A stretch of DNA of 64,000 bases, taken from the NCBI GenBank assembly GCA_964484675.1, contig CAZAFC010000002.1, positions 124,001 to 188,000 on the forward strand. Reading direction: 5' to 3'. Within the stretch, counting starts at the first letter, position 1, and each line of letters starts with the position of its first letter. A program made the position numbers and the translations under genes. Source of the stretch: CAZAFC01 sp964484675 (GTDB taxonomy: Bacteria; Patescibacteriota; Saccharimonadia; Saccharimonadales; UBA4665). This document shows, piece by piece, positions 16,263 to 24,472 of the stretch. Below the pieces are notes generated by a model that was not told the origin of the DNA, did no database searches, and saw only the letters and a list, made by a program, of their open reading frames with translations.

Positions 16263-16694
16263 CTACAGTCGTATGCCCTTGCGCGCTTCGTTGGCCCAGT
16301 GGTCGGCCAGCTCGTTGCCCTCGTCGTTGTTGTGGCCGCGCACCCACACCAGCTGCGCCTGCGACTGGCGATAGAGCGGGCAAACTTCGCGCACGATATC
16401 GAGATTTTTGATGTCGCCACCCTTCTTTTTCCAGCCATTTTTTTCCCAAGCGAGCGACCACTTAGTGATAACATTAATCCAAAATTCGCTGTCAGTGTGG
16501 ATGGCGCAAGCCTGTCCATCAGCGTCTTTGAGGGCGGCCATAATCGCGAATCCCTCCATGCGAATATTGGTAGTTTGGAGCTCCTGACCAGCCGGTTCGC
16601 CGCCCAAGATATGCGGCCGCATGCCTTTTATAACAGCGAAACCGCCCTGCCCCGGATTCGGTTCGCAGCTGCCATCAGTGTGATAAATGATCAT
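16263..16694 (-). CDS. rnhA: Ribonuclease HI
   Basis: Endonuclease cutting the RNA strand of RNA-DNA hybrids. The 143-residue protein carries the acidic active site in the expected order: YHTDGSCEPNPGQGG (Asp), IRMEGFAI (Glu), HTDSEFWI (Asp), and RGHNNDEGNELADHWA with the flexible-loop histidine and the final Asp. Motifs KWSLAWEKNGWKKKGG match the basic handle region in shortened form. Its ATG overlaps the NYN gene stop by 4 nt. Slightly shorter than the E. coli enzyme. Confidence 0.93.
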   Translation of the reverse strand: MIIYHTDGSCEPNPGQGGFAVIKGMRPHILGGEPAGQELQTTNIRMEGFAIMAALKDADGQACAIHTDSEFWINVITKWSLAWEKNGWKKKGGDIKNLDIVREVCPLYRQSQAQLVWVRGHNNDEGNELADHWANEARKGIRL

Positions 16695-17314
16695 TGGTCG
16701 GGCTTTTTATACTTTCGGTGGTGGTCGTGATACGCCAGCTCGCGCCGGAATTGATCGAGCCGCACAACGTATGAATCAAATTTGTTATATAAGCTTGAGT
16801 AATGGCTACTTGGCGCCAACACATGCAGAAGTCGGCCCTTTGACTCGAGGTATTCGACCAGGCTGTAAAAGTCCCCATCGCCCGACACGATAATCGCTTT
16901 TTCGTAGTTACTGAGCTCTTTCATCGCCCAAAGTACCAGTTCGGCGTCGATGTTGCCCTTGACCGGCTTTCGTTCTTCGGGGGCTTCATGCGGAGCTGGG
17001 CCAGCCGCCGGTTGCGCATGCCCAGCGTCTGCCTGCTGTGCTTCAGCCTGCTCAGCCAGTGCTTCAGGCCGAACTCGCGTCAGGTCAAACGTAGTCTTCA
17101 GCACAACAGCGTAGCCAGCATCGTGCATCTGTTCGTACAGCGCTTCGTTCTCGGGAATATACCCAATGAACATGAACGCCCGAGTAACACCATATTCCGT
17201 CTCGAGAAACTGCCGGAATTTACGCCAGTCCAGCTTCCAGCCGAACTTTTGCACGCCCAGATTAAGATTTTGACTATCGATAAACGCGTAGACGCGCGGC
17301 TTGTCGCTCTTCAT
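16691..17314 (-). CDS. NYN domain protein (LabA/DUF88-like, PIN-type nuclease fold)
   Basis: 207 residues. The N-terminal YAFIDSQNLNLGVQ and the later NIDAELVLWAMKEL and AIIVSGDGDFYSLVEYLESKG give the conserved acidic residues of the NYN metal-dependent nuclease fold. Between them an Ala/Glu/Gln-rich linker (about residues 85-115) interrupts the domain. Family members are thought to act on RNA. It heads the unit NYN-rnhA-membrane protein, which would pair an RNA nuclease with RNase HI. A leaderless promoter (TGC-TAGACT, 6 nt before the ATG) supports this start. Confidence 0.88.
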   Translation of the reverse strand: MKSDKPRVYAFIDSQNLNLGVQKFGWKLDWRKFRQFLETEYGVTRAFMFIGYIPENEALYEQMHDAGYAVVLKTTFDLTRVRPEALAEQAEAQQADAGHAQPAAGPAPHEAPEERKPVKGNIDAELVLWAMKELSNYEKAIIVSGDGDFYSLVEYLESKGRLLHVLAPSSHYSSLYNKFDSYVVRLDQFRRELAYHDHHRKYKKPDQ

Positions 17315-17320
17315 TCTTGT

Positions 17321-17326
17321 AGTCTA
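17321..17326 (-). promoter_or_regulatory. Leaderless extended -10 promoter for the NYN-rnhA unit
   Basis: TGC-TAGACT on the minus strand, then ACAAGA and the ATG at 17314. Divergent from the Nudix promoter. Confidence 0.55.
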
Positions 17327-17385
17327 GCACTTTTGGCTGGCCGCCGCCATGCGCAAATTACCACTGTTGTTCTGCTTGATCGTGC

Positions 17386-17391
17386 TATCAT
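17386..17391 (+). promoter_or_regulatory. Leaderless extended -10 promoter for the Nudix gene
   Basis: TGC-TATCAT followed by ACCTTC and the ATG at 17398, the same TGC-TAxxxT-N6-ATG geometry as on the opposite strand. Confidence 0.55.
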
Positions 17392-17397
17392 ACCTTC

Positions 17398-17862
17398 ATG
17401 AAACGACGAGTTGCAGTACGAGCGCTGGTAGTAGACGGCGCGAAAGTTTTGGCAGTTAATTTGACCGACTACGGCGGCGTCAAGCGAAGCCATTATTGGT
17501 GCACACCAGGTGGCGGCGTCGATCCGGGCGAAGCGCTCGAAGCGGCGCTGGAACGCGAAATGCTCGAGGAAACCGGCGTGCGGCCGGAAATTGGTAGCCT
17601 GCTTTATATCCAGCAGTTCATTTACGACGGCCGCGAGGAGATCGAGGAGCAGCTCGAATTTTTCTTCCATGTCAAAAATACCGAAGACTTTCGCGCGATC
17701 GACCTCAGTAAGACCACGCACGGCGTGCTTGAAATCGGGCACATTGATTTTGTCGACCCGGCAGAATACACTCTCTTACCTAAATTCCTCGGGCAAGAAA
17801 ATATTGCCGAGCATATTGCAAGCAATGGACCGGTAAAAATCTTCAATTACATCGAAAACTAG
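17398..17862 (+). CDS. Nudix hydrolase
   Basis: Hydrolyses nucleoside diphosphates linked to another moiety; the substrate is not predictable. The Nudix box is complete: GGGVDPGEALEAALEREM followed by LEETGV, matching GX5EX7REUXEEXGU. 154 residues, one domain, with VAVRALVVDGAKVLAVN as the first strands and a YWCTPGGG lead into the box. A leaderless promoter directly precedes the ATG. It stands alone, divergent from the NYN gene. Confidence 0.92.
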   Translation: MKRRVAVRALVVDGAKVLAVNLTDYGGVKRSHYWCTPGGGVDPGEALEAALEREMLEETGVRPEIGSLLYIQQFIYDGREEIEEQLEFFFHVKNTEDFRAIDLSKTTHGVLEIGHIDFVDPAEYTLLPKFLGQENIAEHIASNGPVKIFNYIEN

Positions 17863-17914
17863 CCCAAGCTTTAGCGTCATAATCTTTCAGGTAGAAGATT
17901 TCTGGCGCGTTGCT

Positions 17915-18652
17915 TTAGCGGTACTCGGGGTTCTGAAAATCAAACCGACCGCCAGCGTCCCATGCGCTGCGCTGATTGCCGTACGCCGGAATTCCGCCGG
18001 ATTTTTTGAGCATCAGCGCGAGATGCATCAAATTCCATGTCATGAACGTGGTGTTGCGATTGGTAAAATCATTGCTGAGGCCAGCGCGCGAGCCATCCGG
18101 CAGCTTGTCGCCATAGCTTGGGCCGGGCCCAGCCTCGCCCACCCAGCCAGCGTCGGCCTGCGGCGGAATCGTGCAGCCGAGATGTTGCAGGCTGTAGAGC
18201 ACGTTGCTTGCGCAGTGTTTTATGCCGTCTTCATTGCCATCGATCAGGCAACCGCCAACCTTGCCGTAGTATGCGTATTGGCCTTGCGGGTTCAGCTCAC
18301 TTGAGCAGGCATACAGGCGCTCGATAAGCTTCTTGGTTTGTGAGCTATTATCGCCTAGCCAAATCGGGCCGGCGAGCACCAAAATATCCGCCGCCTGCAC
18401 TTTTTTATACAGCTCCGGCCACTCGTCAGTCGGCCAACCGTGTTCACGCATGTCGGGCCACACACCCGTAGCAATATCGTGGTCCACTGTTCTGATAACC
18501 TCTGTCTGAACGCCGTGCTTCTGCATAATTTCTGTACTCACTTTGATCAGCAAGTCAGTGTGGCTTGGCTCCGGCGACTTGGTGAGCGTACCGTTGAAGA
18601 AGAGCGCCCTAAGCCCACTAAAGTCCCATGCCTTTGTTTTGCCATCTGCCAT
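17915..18652 (-). CDS. Flavodoxin-like NAD(P)H-dependent FMN reductase
   Basis: FMN-binding flavodoxin-fold oxidoreductase of the FMN_red/WrbA-like group. Visible: an ALFFNGTLTKSPEPSHT start resembling the phosphate loop, then AADILVLAGPIWLGDNSSQTKKLIERLY, the typical second FMN-binding segment, followed by YYGKVGGCLIDGNEDG. The start was moved to MADGKTK (245 residues) because the upstream part of the frame is unlike protein and a TGC-TATACT box lies about 25 nt upstream, followed by GGGAAAG. Substrate unknown; likely quinone or small electrophile reduction. Confidence 0.85.
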   Translation of the reverse strand: MADGKTKAWDFSGLRALFFNGTLTKSPEPSHTDLLIKVSTEIMQKHGVQTEVIRTVDHDIATGVWPDMREHGWPTDEWPELYKKVQAADILVLAGPIWLGDNSSQTKKLIERLYACSSELNPQGQYAYYGKVGGCLIDGNEDGIKHCASNVLYSLQHLGCTIPPQADAGWVGEAGPGPSYGDKLPDGSRAGLSNDFTNRNTTFMTWNLMHLALMLKKSGGIPAYGNQRSAWDAGGRFDFQNPEYR

Positions 18653-18675
18653 ATGCACTTTCCCGCTTATAGTTT

Positions 18676-18681
18676 GAGTAT
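18676..18681 (-). promoter_or_regulatory. Extended -10 promoter for the flavodoxin-like gene
   Basis: TGC-TATACT on the minus strand, about 24 nt before the chosen ATG. Confidence 0.5.
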
Positions 18682-18816
18682 AGCATAAGCAGTGTGCGCG
18701 AGCGCCCATCGCGCGGATAAAAAGCACGCAATCTCCAAGATAAGCCGAAGCGCCGACTAGCGCCCAAAATACAACCGCCAACTATAAGCTATAAGCCGCG
18801 TCAAGAGATATTACGA

Positions 18817-18845
18817 TACAATACTGCCAACTAGCAATTGCTAGT
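18817..18845 (+). promoter_or_regulatory. -10 box followed by a 16-bp perfect palindrome
   Basis: TACAAT at 18817-18822 and, 7 nt later, the perfect palindrome ACTAGCAATTGCTAGT at 18830-18845, i.e. at the expected transcription start of the following gene. The position suits an operator; the binding factor is unknown. Confidence 0.45.
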
Positions 18846-18867
18846 CAGTCGATTGAGAGGGGTGCGC

Positions 18868-19341
18868 ATGCACCAATCAACCGTTGTAGGGCTCGCATGG
18901 CCTTTGGCGCTTCTGATCGTGGGAATCTTTACCACCGTGAAGCTGTCGCCCATCGCCACGCAGTTCGTCGAGATGCTGAAGTCGAGCCGCGACGCTGAGA
19001 TCGAAGAAGCGCGTGTCGCCCTTTTGGAGCGCGAGAACGCCGCTCAGCTCGTGTCGGGCACACTCGATCAACGGATCACTGCCGAACAAGCTCGACTCGG
19101 CCTCGAAGCAGCGCAACGACTCGCCGAGCAGCAGGCTATCAAGGATGATCCCAAGGCTACCCACGAGTTCGTGCGTGCCAAGCGCCAGATCGACCTCGAC
19201 GCCCACAAGGCAACGGCGGTCGACCGAGCTCGTGCCAATCTGCCGGCGAACAGCGGACAACTCAACGCGCATGCGTACAAGGAGTACGTACGCTTCCATT
19301 CCAATCCGGTGTCCTACGAGGTTTGGTTGCCGCGACAGTAG
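18868..19341 (+). CDS. Membrane-anchored coiled-coil protein, function unknown
   Basis: 157 residues from the ATG giving MHQSTVV, chosen for the GAGAGGGG site 6 nt upstream. One N-terminal membrane segment (WPLALLIVGIFTTVKL) is followed by a long charged helix with a heptad-like pattern (SSRDAEIEEARVALLEREN, then AEQARLGLEAAQRLAEQQ) and a C-terminal part ending EVWLPRQ. It could be an anchored scaffold protein or a phage-like accessory product. No family recognised. The palindrome at its promoter suggests specific regulation. Confidence 0.7.
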   Translation: MHQSTVVGLAWPLALLIVGIFTTVKLSPIATQFVEMLKSSRDAEIEEARVALLERENAAQLVSGTLDQRITAEQARLGLEAAQRLAEQQAIKDDPKATHEFVRAKRQIDLDAHKATAVDRARANLPANSGQLNAHAYKEYVRFHSNPVSYEVWLPRQ

Positions 19342-19540
19342 CTAAAGATGCATGCAGTTTACGGCGTTTCTGACTCGTACTTCACGAGATCAAATCAAAA
19401 AACGCCACCCTATTCTTTATCATCCTGCCGTCCAAACCCTGTCGGCGCACTACATTTGAGGCAGTCACAAAGGCAGTTCCCCATCGGCACGCGCTGACTT
19501 TTTGACAGCCACGCGTCTTATATCGAAACTACTGGGCGCG

Positions 19541-21025
19541 CTACCGCAGGGCCGGCAACAAATCGGCAATTTTCACGCGAGTTTGCTCGGCCGTATCGCG
19601 GTCGCGCACCGTCACCGTGTCGTCCTCAAGCGTCTGAAAATCAATCGTAATATGTGCCGGCACGCCAATCTCATCTGAACGGCGATAACGCTTGCCGACG
19701 TTCGAGTTATCGTCCCAAGTCACAAACCCAAGCTCTTTTTGCAAGTTTTGGTAAACTTCCTGCGCCTTGGCCACCAGCTCTGGCTTGTTTTTGAGCAGTG
19801 GCGACACGGCAGCTTTCACCGGCGCCAAGTGCTTCGGCAGCTTGAGAACCGTGCGCGGCTCGCCGTTGAGTTCATCAATCGTGTATGCCGAAACCAAGAC
19901 CGCCATGAGGGCTCGCTCAACACCAAAGCTCGGCTCGATCACATGCGGCACAAATGGAGCACCACCATTCTTGGGTCGATATTCCATACTTTTGCCCGTT
20001 GCTCGCTGGATGTTGTCAAGATCGAAGCTGGTACGATACGCCAAGCCCAAGATCTCATCTCGACCATGCGGATAATCAAACTCAAAGTCAATCGTTCGCT
20101 TGCTGTAATGCGCCAAATCTTCAGTAGGAACCTCGAGCTCATGCACTTTGCCAGCCGGCAGACCGAGCAGCGCAAGCCACTCGTGTACTTTTTGGCGCCA
20201 TTGCTCAAATGCCTCCTCCCACTGATCAGGGTGAACGAAGTATTCGATCTCCATCTGCTCAAACTCGCGCGAACGGAACACAAAGTCACGGGGACTGATC
20301 TCGTTGCGAAATGCCTTACCCTGCTGTGCTAACCCAAACGGCATATCCGGATAAAAACTATCAACAACATTTTTGTAGTTCGTGAAAATGCCTTGCGCTG
20401 TTTCCGGCCGGAGGTAACTTTTAGACTGAGTATCATAGAACATGAAACCACCAAGTTCGCTAAACTCATCGTTAAGATCAAAAACCACTTCGGACTTCTC
20501 AACTCCATTCAGAAATTCAACATGCGCCTTCAGGCCGCCCGACTTCTTTCTATCGAAGCTGGTATACTTCGGACCTACGACGGTCTTAAACATCATATTG
20601 AATCTTTCGGGCTCCGATAATTCATTCCCGTCCGGACTAAGAATTTTCTTTTCACGTATAAGATTCTTCATCCCCTCAATGCTCAGTCCATCAACCACCA
20701 AACCCTGCTCTTTCAAGAGATGGTCCGCCCGAAATCGCTTATGCGTCTTTAGATCTTCGACCATTGGATCAGTGAAAGTATCAACATGGCCGCTCGCCTG
20801 CCAGACTTTTTGGTTCATGAGAATGGCGCTGTCGAGGCCGTACATGTCGGCGCGATCTTCGACGAACATTTTCCACCAGGCTTGTTCGATGTTGCGCTTG
20901 AGCTGCGTGCCGAGCGGACCGTAATCCCACGTTCCGGCTAGGCCGCCGTAAATTTCACTCCCTTGAAAAATAAACCCGCGGCGCTTGCACAGGCTGGCGA
21001 TGTCTTCTAGGCTAATGTTGCTCAT
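19541..21025 (-). CDS. glyS: Glycyl-tRNA synthetase (alpha2, eukaryote/archaea-like class II type)
   Basis: Charges tRNA-Gly. The 494-residue protein matches the dimeric GlyRS: FIFQGSEIYGGLAGTWDYGPLG at the start, LMNQKVWQASGHVDTFTDP, the YLRPETAQGIF motif, AFRNEISPRDFVFRSREFEQME (motif 2), VEPSFGVERALMAVL-like motif 3 and the anticodon-binding domain with VGKRYRRSDEIG near the end. Single gene with a TATACT box about 100 nt upstream; the leader has no recognised T-box element. It follows recO in reading direction but is separated by 240 nt. Confidence 0.95.
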   Translation of the reverse strand: MSNISLEDIASLCKRRGFIFQGSEIYGGLAGTWDYGPLGTQLKRNIEQAWWKMFVEDRADMYGLDSAILMNQKVWQASGHVDTFTDPMVEDLKTHKRFRADHLLKEQGLVVDGLSIEGMKNLIREKKILSPDGNELSEPERFNMMFKTVVGPKYTSFDRKKSGGLKAHVEFLNGVEKSEVVFDLNDEFSELGGFMFYDTQSKSYLRPETAQGIFTNYKNVVDSFYPDMPFGLAQQGKAFRNEISPRDFVFRSREFEQMEIEYFVHPDQWEEAFEQWRQKVHEWLALLGLPAGKVHELEVPTEDLAHYSKRTIDFEFDYPHGRDEILGLAYRTSFDLDNIQRATGKSMEYRPKNGGAPFVPHVIEPSFGVERALMAVLVSAYTIDELNGEPRTVLKLPKHLAPVKAAVSPLLKNKPELVAKAQEVYQNLQKELGFVTWDDNSNVGKRYRRSDEIGVPAHITIDFQTLEDDTVTVRDRDTAEQTRVKIADLLPALR

Positions 21026-21122
21026 TTGGGATACCTCATGCTTGATTTGTCGGCGAAAGCGTGCCTAGCCGGGAGCCAAAACGGCATCGACCGTGCGCTT
21101 TGCATATCTTCGTTCTACGCAC

Positions 21123-21224
21123 AGTATACTCGATCTACCTCTGGCGCGCCAGCGATTTTTGACAAATTTACTGTCTGGCGCGCAACAAAATATACCTGTC
21201 ATGAGTCTATTTGTCGGCACGTGC
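21123..21224. promoter_or_regulatory. recO-glyS gap: -10 box and two palindromes
   Basis: TATACT on the minus strand at 21123-21128 can serve glyS. CTGGCGCGCCAG (about 21139-21150) and TCGGCACGTGCCGA (about 21211-21224) are perfect palindromes; the latter may end the recO transcript but lacks a U-tract. Confidence 0.35.
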
Positions 21225-21265
21225 CGAAGACTCAATATGCATAGAAAAATGGTCTGCTGAAAATA

Positions 21266-21955
21266 TTACACATGGGCAACGAGACCCTGGACCAGCGGCG
21301 CGCAGGCTTCGGCCAGCGCGGTGCCGCCGGCGATGTGCGCAAGTGTTCCGGGCGAATACTCGCCAAAGCAGAGCCGCAAAAATTTGATGTGCTGCGCGGT
21401 AAATCGCCCCTGTTCGCCCGCCGGCGCGAATGCCATCTGCTCAAAGCTGAAGTTGTAGCGCAGTGAGGCATCGAGCGGGTGGCCTGAGGTATCACTCAGG
21501 AGATTTGGCCCGTGGCCTTGCAGCCGAAGCAGCTGCGCCGCAAACCACAGTCGAATAATTTGCAGCGGAATCTGCGACTGATTAAGTGCGACAAAACTCG
21601 CATGTAACAGCTCAAAATACGCCGGCTCCGGCGCATCTTCGGTCTGACGATTGAGCTGCTTAATAAGGTCGTAGCCGAGCATCGTCCGCTCGAGCTCCTC
21701 GACAATATGCCCGTAATGCGCCTCGAGCCGCGTCGACACCAGCGTCCCCATGCCGCCATTCTTGCCCGCGATGTACGTCAGGTGGCTAACGCTAAACAGC
21801 TCGATGCCGCCGGCTAGTTTGGATTTCACACGGCGCACCCCACGCGCAAGCAAACGCAGCTTGCCATGATCGGGCGTCAGCAGTGTCAAAATGCGATCAG
21901 CTTCGCCATAATCCACGCGCGCCAGAATGATACCAGTCGTGACGAGCTGGTTCAT
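21266..21955 (-). CDS. recO: DNA repair protein RecO
   Basis: Mediator that helps load RecA onto SSB-coated DNA. The N-terminal OB fold is visible in TGIILARVDYGEADRILTLLTPDHGKLRLLARGVRRVKSKL, the best conserved part of RecO, followed by LFSVSHLTYIAGK and a helical C-terminal half without a clear zinc-finger cysteine set. 229 residues, normal length. The start overlaps the stop of the degenerate receiver gene by 4 nt (ATGA), so recO is the last gene of that coupled unit. Confidence 0.92.
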   Translation of the reverse strand: MNQLVTTGIILARVDYGEADRILTLLTPDHGKLRLLARGVRRVKSKLAGGIELFSVSHLTYIAGKNGGMGTLVSTRLEAHYGHIVEELERTMLGYDLIKQLNRQTEDAPEPAYFELLHASFVALNQSQIPLQIIRLWFAAQLLRLQGHGPNLLSDTSGHPLDASLRYNFSFEQMAFAPAGEQGRFTAQHIKFLRLCFGEYSPGTLAHIAGGTALAEACAPLVQGLVAHV

Positions 21956-22407
21956 GCGTGGCTGCCCTGTTCGGTCTGGCCGCGGTTATCAACAAGGGTC
22001 GTATGACCCGTAGTTTTGGATACATTACTCGAATTGAGCGCTTCACGCACGGCCCGCTGTAAGGCCACGAGCGACAATTTTGGCTTATAAAAAGCTGCCA
22101 CAATGCCCAGCTCATCCCGCTGCTCTGGGCCGATGAGCGCCAGACTGCGCGGCGCCAAAAAGCTGTTAATAATCACCGGAATCCGCGCCCACTCAGGGTA
22201 CGATCGCAACTCATACAAAAATTCCAAGCCATTGTGCGCCGGCAACTGCAGCTCGAGCACAATCACATCTGGTGCTTGGCTGTCGACGCTCTCGATCGCC
22301 GCCTGCGCCGTTGTGGCCAGCAACACCGTGTGCGCCTCGCCTTCGAGCGCGGCGCGGTAGGTGCGCCCGAGCATGTCGTCTGGTTCGATTGCTAAAATCG
22401 TTGCCAT
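21952..22407 (-). CDS. Degenerate receiver-domain protein (phospho-acceptor Asp replaced by Glu)
   Basis: 151 residues with a CheY-like receiver fold: ILAIEPDDML for the acidic pocket, PDVIVLELQLPAHNG where the acceptor aspartate is expected but Glu52 stands instead (usual form VLLD..LP), PVIINSF for the Thr/Ser strand, and FYKPK with the conserved lysine. Asp-to-Glu mimics permanent phosphorylation in several receivers, so this is probably a constitutive or non-phosphorylated adaptor. The C-terminal 35 residues are disordered. No output domain. It sits between a degenerate kinase and recO and is translationally coupled to recO. Confidence 0.82.
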   Translation of the reverse strand: MATILAIEPDDMLGRTYRAALEGEAHTVLLATTAQAAIESVDSQAPDVIVLELQLPAHNGLEFLYELRSYPEWARIPVIINSFLAPRSLALIGPEQRDELGIVAAFYKPKLSLVALQRAVREALNSSNVSKTTGHTTLVDNRGQTEQGSHA

Positions 22408-22408
22408 A

Positions 22409-23119
22409 CTACACCAGTGACAATTGCTGACTCAGCTGCAATGTGACAGCCAAGCCGGTTTGATTGAGGTGGCGCCCCACCCGTAGCCGCGTATCCATCG
22501 CCTGAAAAATCGTGTCGGCGACAAACATGCCAGCTCCCCCCGTGGCCGAGATCTCGCTGAAAGGCTGTTGCGCGCGGCCGCTCAATGCAAGTGCTGTTCG
22601 CCAAGCGCGCGCACTCAGCTGCTCAAATTCGCCGTACACACCGGCGACGATACCATGCGGCGTCCGATGTGTTGCGATGGTCAGCGCGCGGCGCTTGCCT
22701 TCGCCCATGCTTGAGTCGATGAGCGCGTAGCCCAGGCTCAGCAGCGCTGCGCGCAAGCCCGCCCGATGCGCCATCACCGGACCGTACCGGCCGGCAACAT
22801 GCAGCTCGAGCATTGTGCCATGCTGCTTGGCATATGACTCGAGTTCGTGAGCGCTATCAACCAAAAGCGATGAGATTGAAACTGGCTCGAGCTCGAGCGT
22901 TTCCTGCTTTCGCAGCAGTTGCAGTCCGAGCAAATAGCTATCGACCAATGTGAGCGCCACCTGTGCTTGCGTGTGAGTTGCTGGCCAATCGCCATGCCGC
23001 GCGTCCATGGCCGCGAGCTCCGCGTGGCGCACGATGTTGGTCAGCGGCAACTTGAGCTGATCAGCCACCGACAAAAGCAGCGCGATTGCGTGCTCGTCCA
23101 ATATGCCATGCTCGTCCAT
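22409..23119 (-). CDS. Degenerate sensor histidine kinase-like protein without phosphorylatable His
   Basis: 236 soluble residues. The dimerisation helix carries ADQLKLPLTNIV where HELRTPLT is usual; Asp20 takes the place of the histidine. The ATP-binding half keeps a weak G-box (TGGAGMFVADTIFQAM) but the N-box region (LRAALLSLGYALID) lacks the asparagine. The protein is therefore unlikely to autophosphorylate and may act as a scaffold or ligand sensor for the downstream receiver. No membrane segment. A GAGGG site precedes the ATG, and TGC-TATACT lies upstream. It leads the unit pseudokinase-pseudoreceiver-recO. Confidence 0.78.
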   Translation of the reverse strand: MDEHGILDEHAIALLLSVADQLKLPLTNIVRHAELAAMDARHGDWPATHTQAQVALTLVDSYLLGLQLLRKQETLELEPVSISSLLVDSAHELESYAKQHGTMLELHVAGRYGPVMAHRAGLRAALLSLGYALIDSSMGEGKRRALTIATHRTPHGIVAGVYGEFEQLSARAWRTALALSGRAQQPFSEISATGGAGMFVADTIFQAMDTRLRVGRHLNQTGLAVTLQLSQQLSLV

Positions 23120-23208
23120 TCAGCTTACCCTCATTACGAGCTAGTATAGCACCAGCGACGCATACATTGTGCTCGCAAATTTGCCAAACTGGCCCAAGCT
23201 ATTACAAC

Positions 23209-23883
23209 CTACGGCTGGAAGCTGAAATTCGGCAAAATATTCGTATCGAGATCCGGCTTGAAACTGACAGATTCAGTCCAAATTTCAAGCGTCATATTGC
23301 GCAGTGGCAGCACAATCATCACGCCCTGTTTCTGCGGCTCAATTTGACCCTCGATGCGCGAACCGACTACGCTCGGTACTTTGGGCAGTGAATAGGGCGC
23401 AACCGTTAATGCCTTGGAAGCCAGTCCGCCCTGGAATTGCTGCATGACTTGATCGTATGTCTGCTGGAGCAGCGTCACGCGCAAGGCATAAGAACTATTG
23501 GGATCGGTAGTGTTAGGCACTGTGCCAGGCTGAAAATAGCCGTCTATCGGGTTCCCGCTGGTGCCGGAATCAGATACGTACGCGCTCCATGTTTTAGGAT
23601 ACTTCACGGTGATATTGCCGAACTGCGCCGGACCCACATAGCTGCGCAGAGGTTGCTTTTCCTGCTGAGCGTAGTTCACGGCATCTGTCTGTTGTTGCTT
23701 TTGCTCGGCCGCGGTGACTGCCGTGGCAATCTTTTTGTCGACATTATTTTTGAAATCTTGCCGGCCGGAAAACGCCCAGACTGCAAAGCTCGCCGCGGCC
23801 AGAAATAGCAGCACCATGAGCACAAGTGGCACAACCAAGACATTAATAACTCCGCGTTGGTCGAGCTTCTTCATAGTGCTCAT
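23209..23883 (-). CDS. Membrane-anchored extracytoplasmic protein, function unknown
   Basis: 224 residues. The start MSTMKKLDQRGVINVLVVPLVLMVLL resembles a prepilin-like or anchor segment: short basic head, QRG, then one long hydrophobic helix. A charged linker (NNVDKKIATAVTAAEQKQQQ) follows and then an all-beta-looking domain with FGNITVKYPKTWSAYVS, resembling PsbP/lipoprotein-like surface domains. MKKLDQRG three codons in is an alternative start. No catalytic motif. Stands alone behind the methyltransferase gene. Confidence 0.7.
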   Translation of the reverse strand: MSTMKKLDQRGVINVLVVPLVLMVLLFLAAASFAVWAFSGRQDFKNNVDKKIATAVTAAEQKQQQTDAVNYAQQEKQPLRSYVGPAQFGNITVKYPKTWSAYVSDSGTSGNPIDGYFQPGTVPNTTDPNSSYALRVTLLQQTYDQVMQQFQGGLASKALTVAPYSLPKVPSVVGSRIEGQIEPQKQGVMIVLPLRNMTLEIWTESVSFKPDLDTNILPNFSFQP

Positions 23884-23971
23884 GGTAACTCACTTTGGCT
23901 TCTGCTGCAAGAAAATCAACACGTATACGCCGCAGCCCTGCGCCAAAAAACACAACACGCCTTGTGCACTT

Positions 23972-24472
23972 TTAGTACTCATACAAGAACACGCCTTCAC
24001 GCTCCTGCACCGGCGTTTTGCCTGGCACATGAAAGGCAAAGCTCGCAAGCCTCACCGGATGTGTGCGCCACGCGGCAATTCGCCGATCGAGCTCGCCCAT
24101 CTGACGCTGGAGCATAAATGTAAAAATAGCGTCGGCCTTGGGCGGCCACGCAACGCGCCAGTAGCTACCCCAGCGAATCGTCACCTGGCGTCGATACCGC
24201 CAGCAGCGTGCCCGCGCGACGAGCACGAGTAATGGATTGAGCTCGATCCCCACCACGCGCAGCCCGCGGCGCGCGGCTGCCAGCGCCACTTTGCCGTCGC
24301 CGGCACCAAGTTCGAGCATAAGCTGGCCGGGCTGAAGATCCAGCAGATCGAGCGCCACCTCAGTTTGACGCGCAAGTGTCGGCACATACGGCGGCCCAAA
24401 AAAGATCACAAACGCAAACAGCATAAAAATCACGCCCGCCAAAATGCCAACGCTCACGAGCAGCAAGGTCAC
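23972..24472 (-). CDS. Membrane-anchored class I SAM-dependent methyltransferase
   Basis: 166 residues. An N-terminal membrane segment (LLLVSVGILAGVIFMLFAFVIFF) is followed by a short Rossmann methyltransferase core: LMLELGAGDGKVALAAARRG (SAM loop), VVGIELNPLLVLVARAR (acidic residue after strand 2) and PPKADAIFTFML. The substrate is unknown; a lipid or membrane protein is likely from its location. Its start overlaps the end of xseB by 4 nt, so it is co-translated with exonuclease VII, probably only for convenience of expression. Confidence 0.82.
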   Translation of the reverse strand: MTLLLVSVGILAGVIFMLFAFVIFFGPPYVPTLARQTEVALDLLDLQPGQLMLELGAGDGKVALAAARRGLRVVGIELNPLLVLVARARCWRYRRQVTIRWGSYWRVAWPPKADAIFTFMLQRQMGELDRRIAAWRTHPVRLASFAFHVPGKTPVQEREGVFLYEY

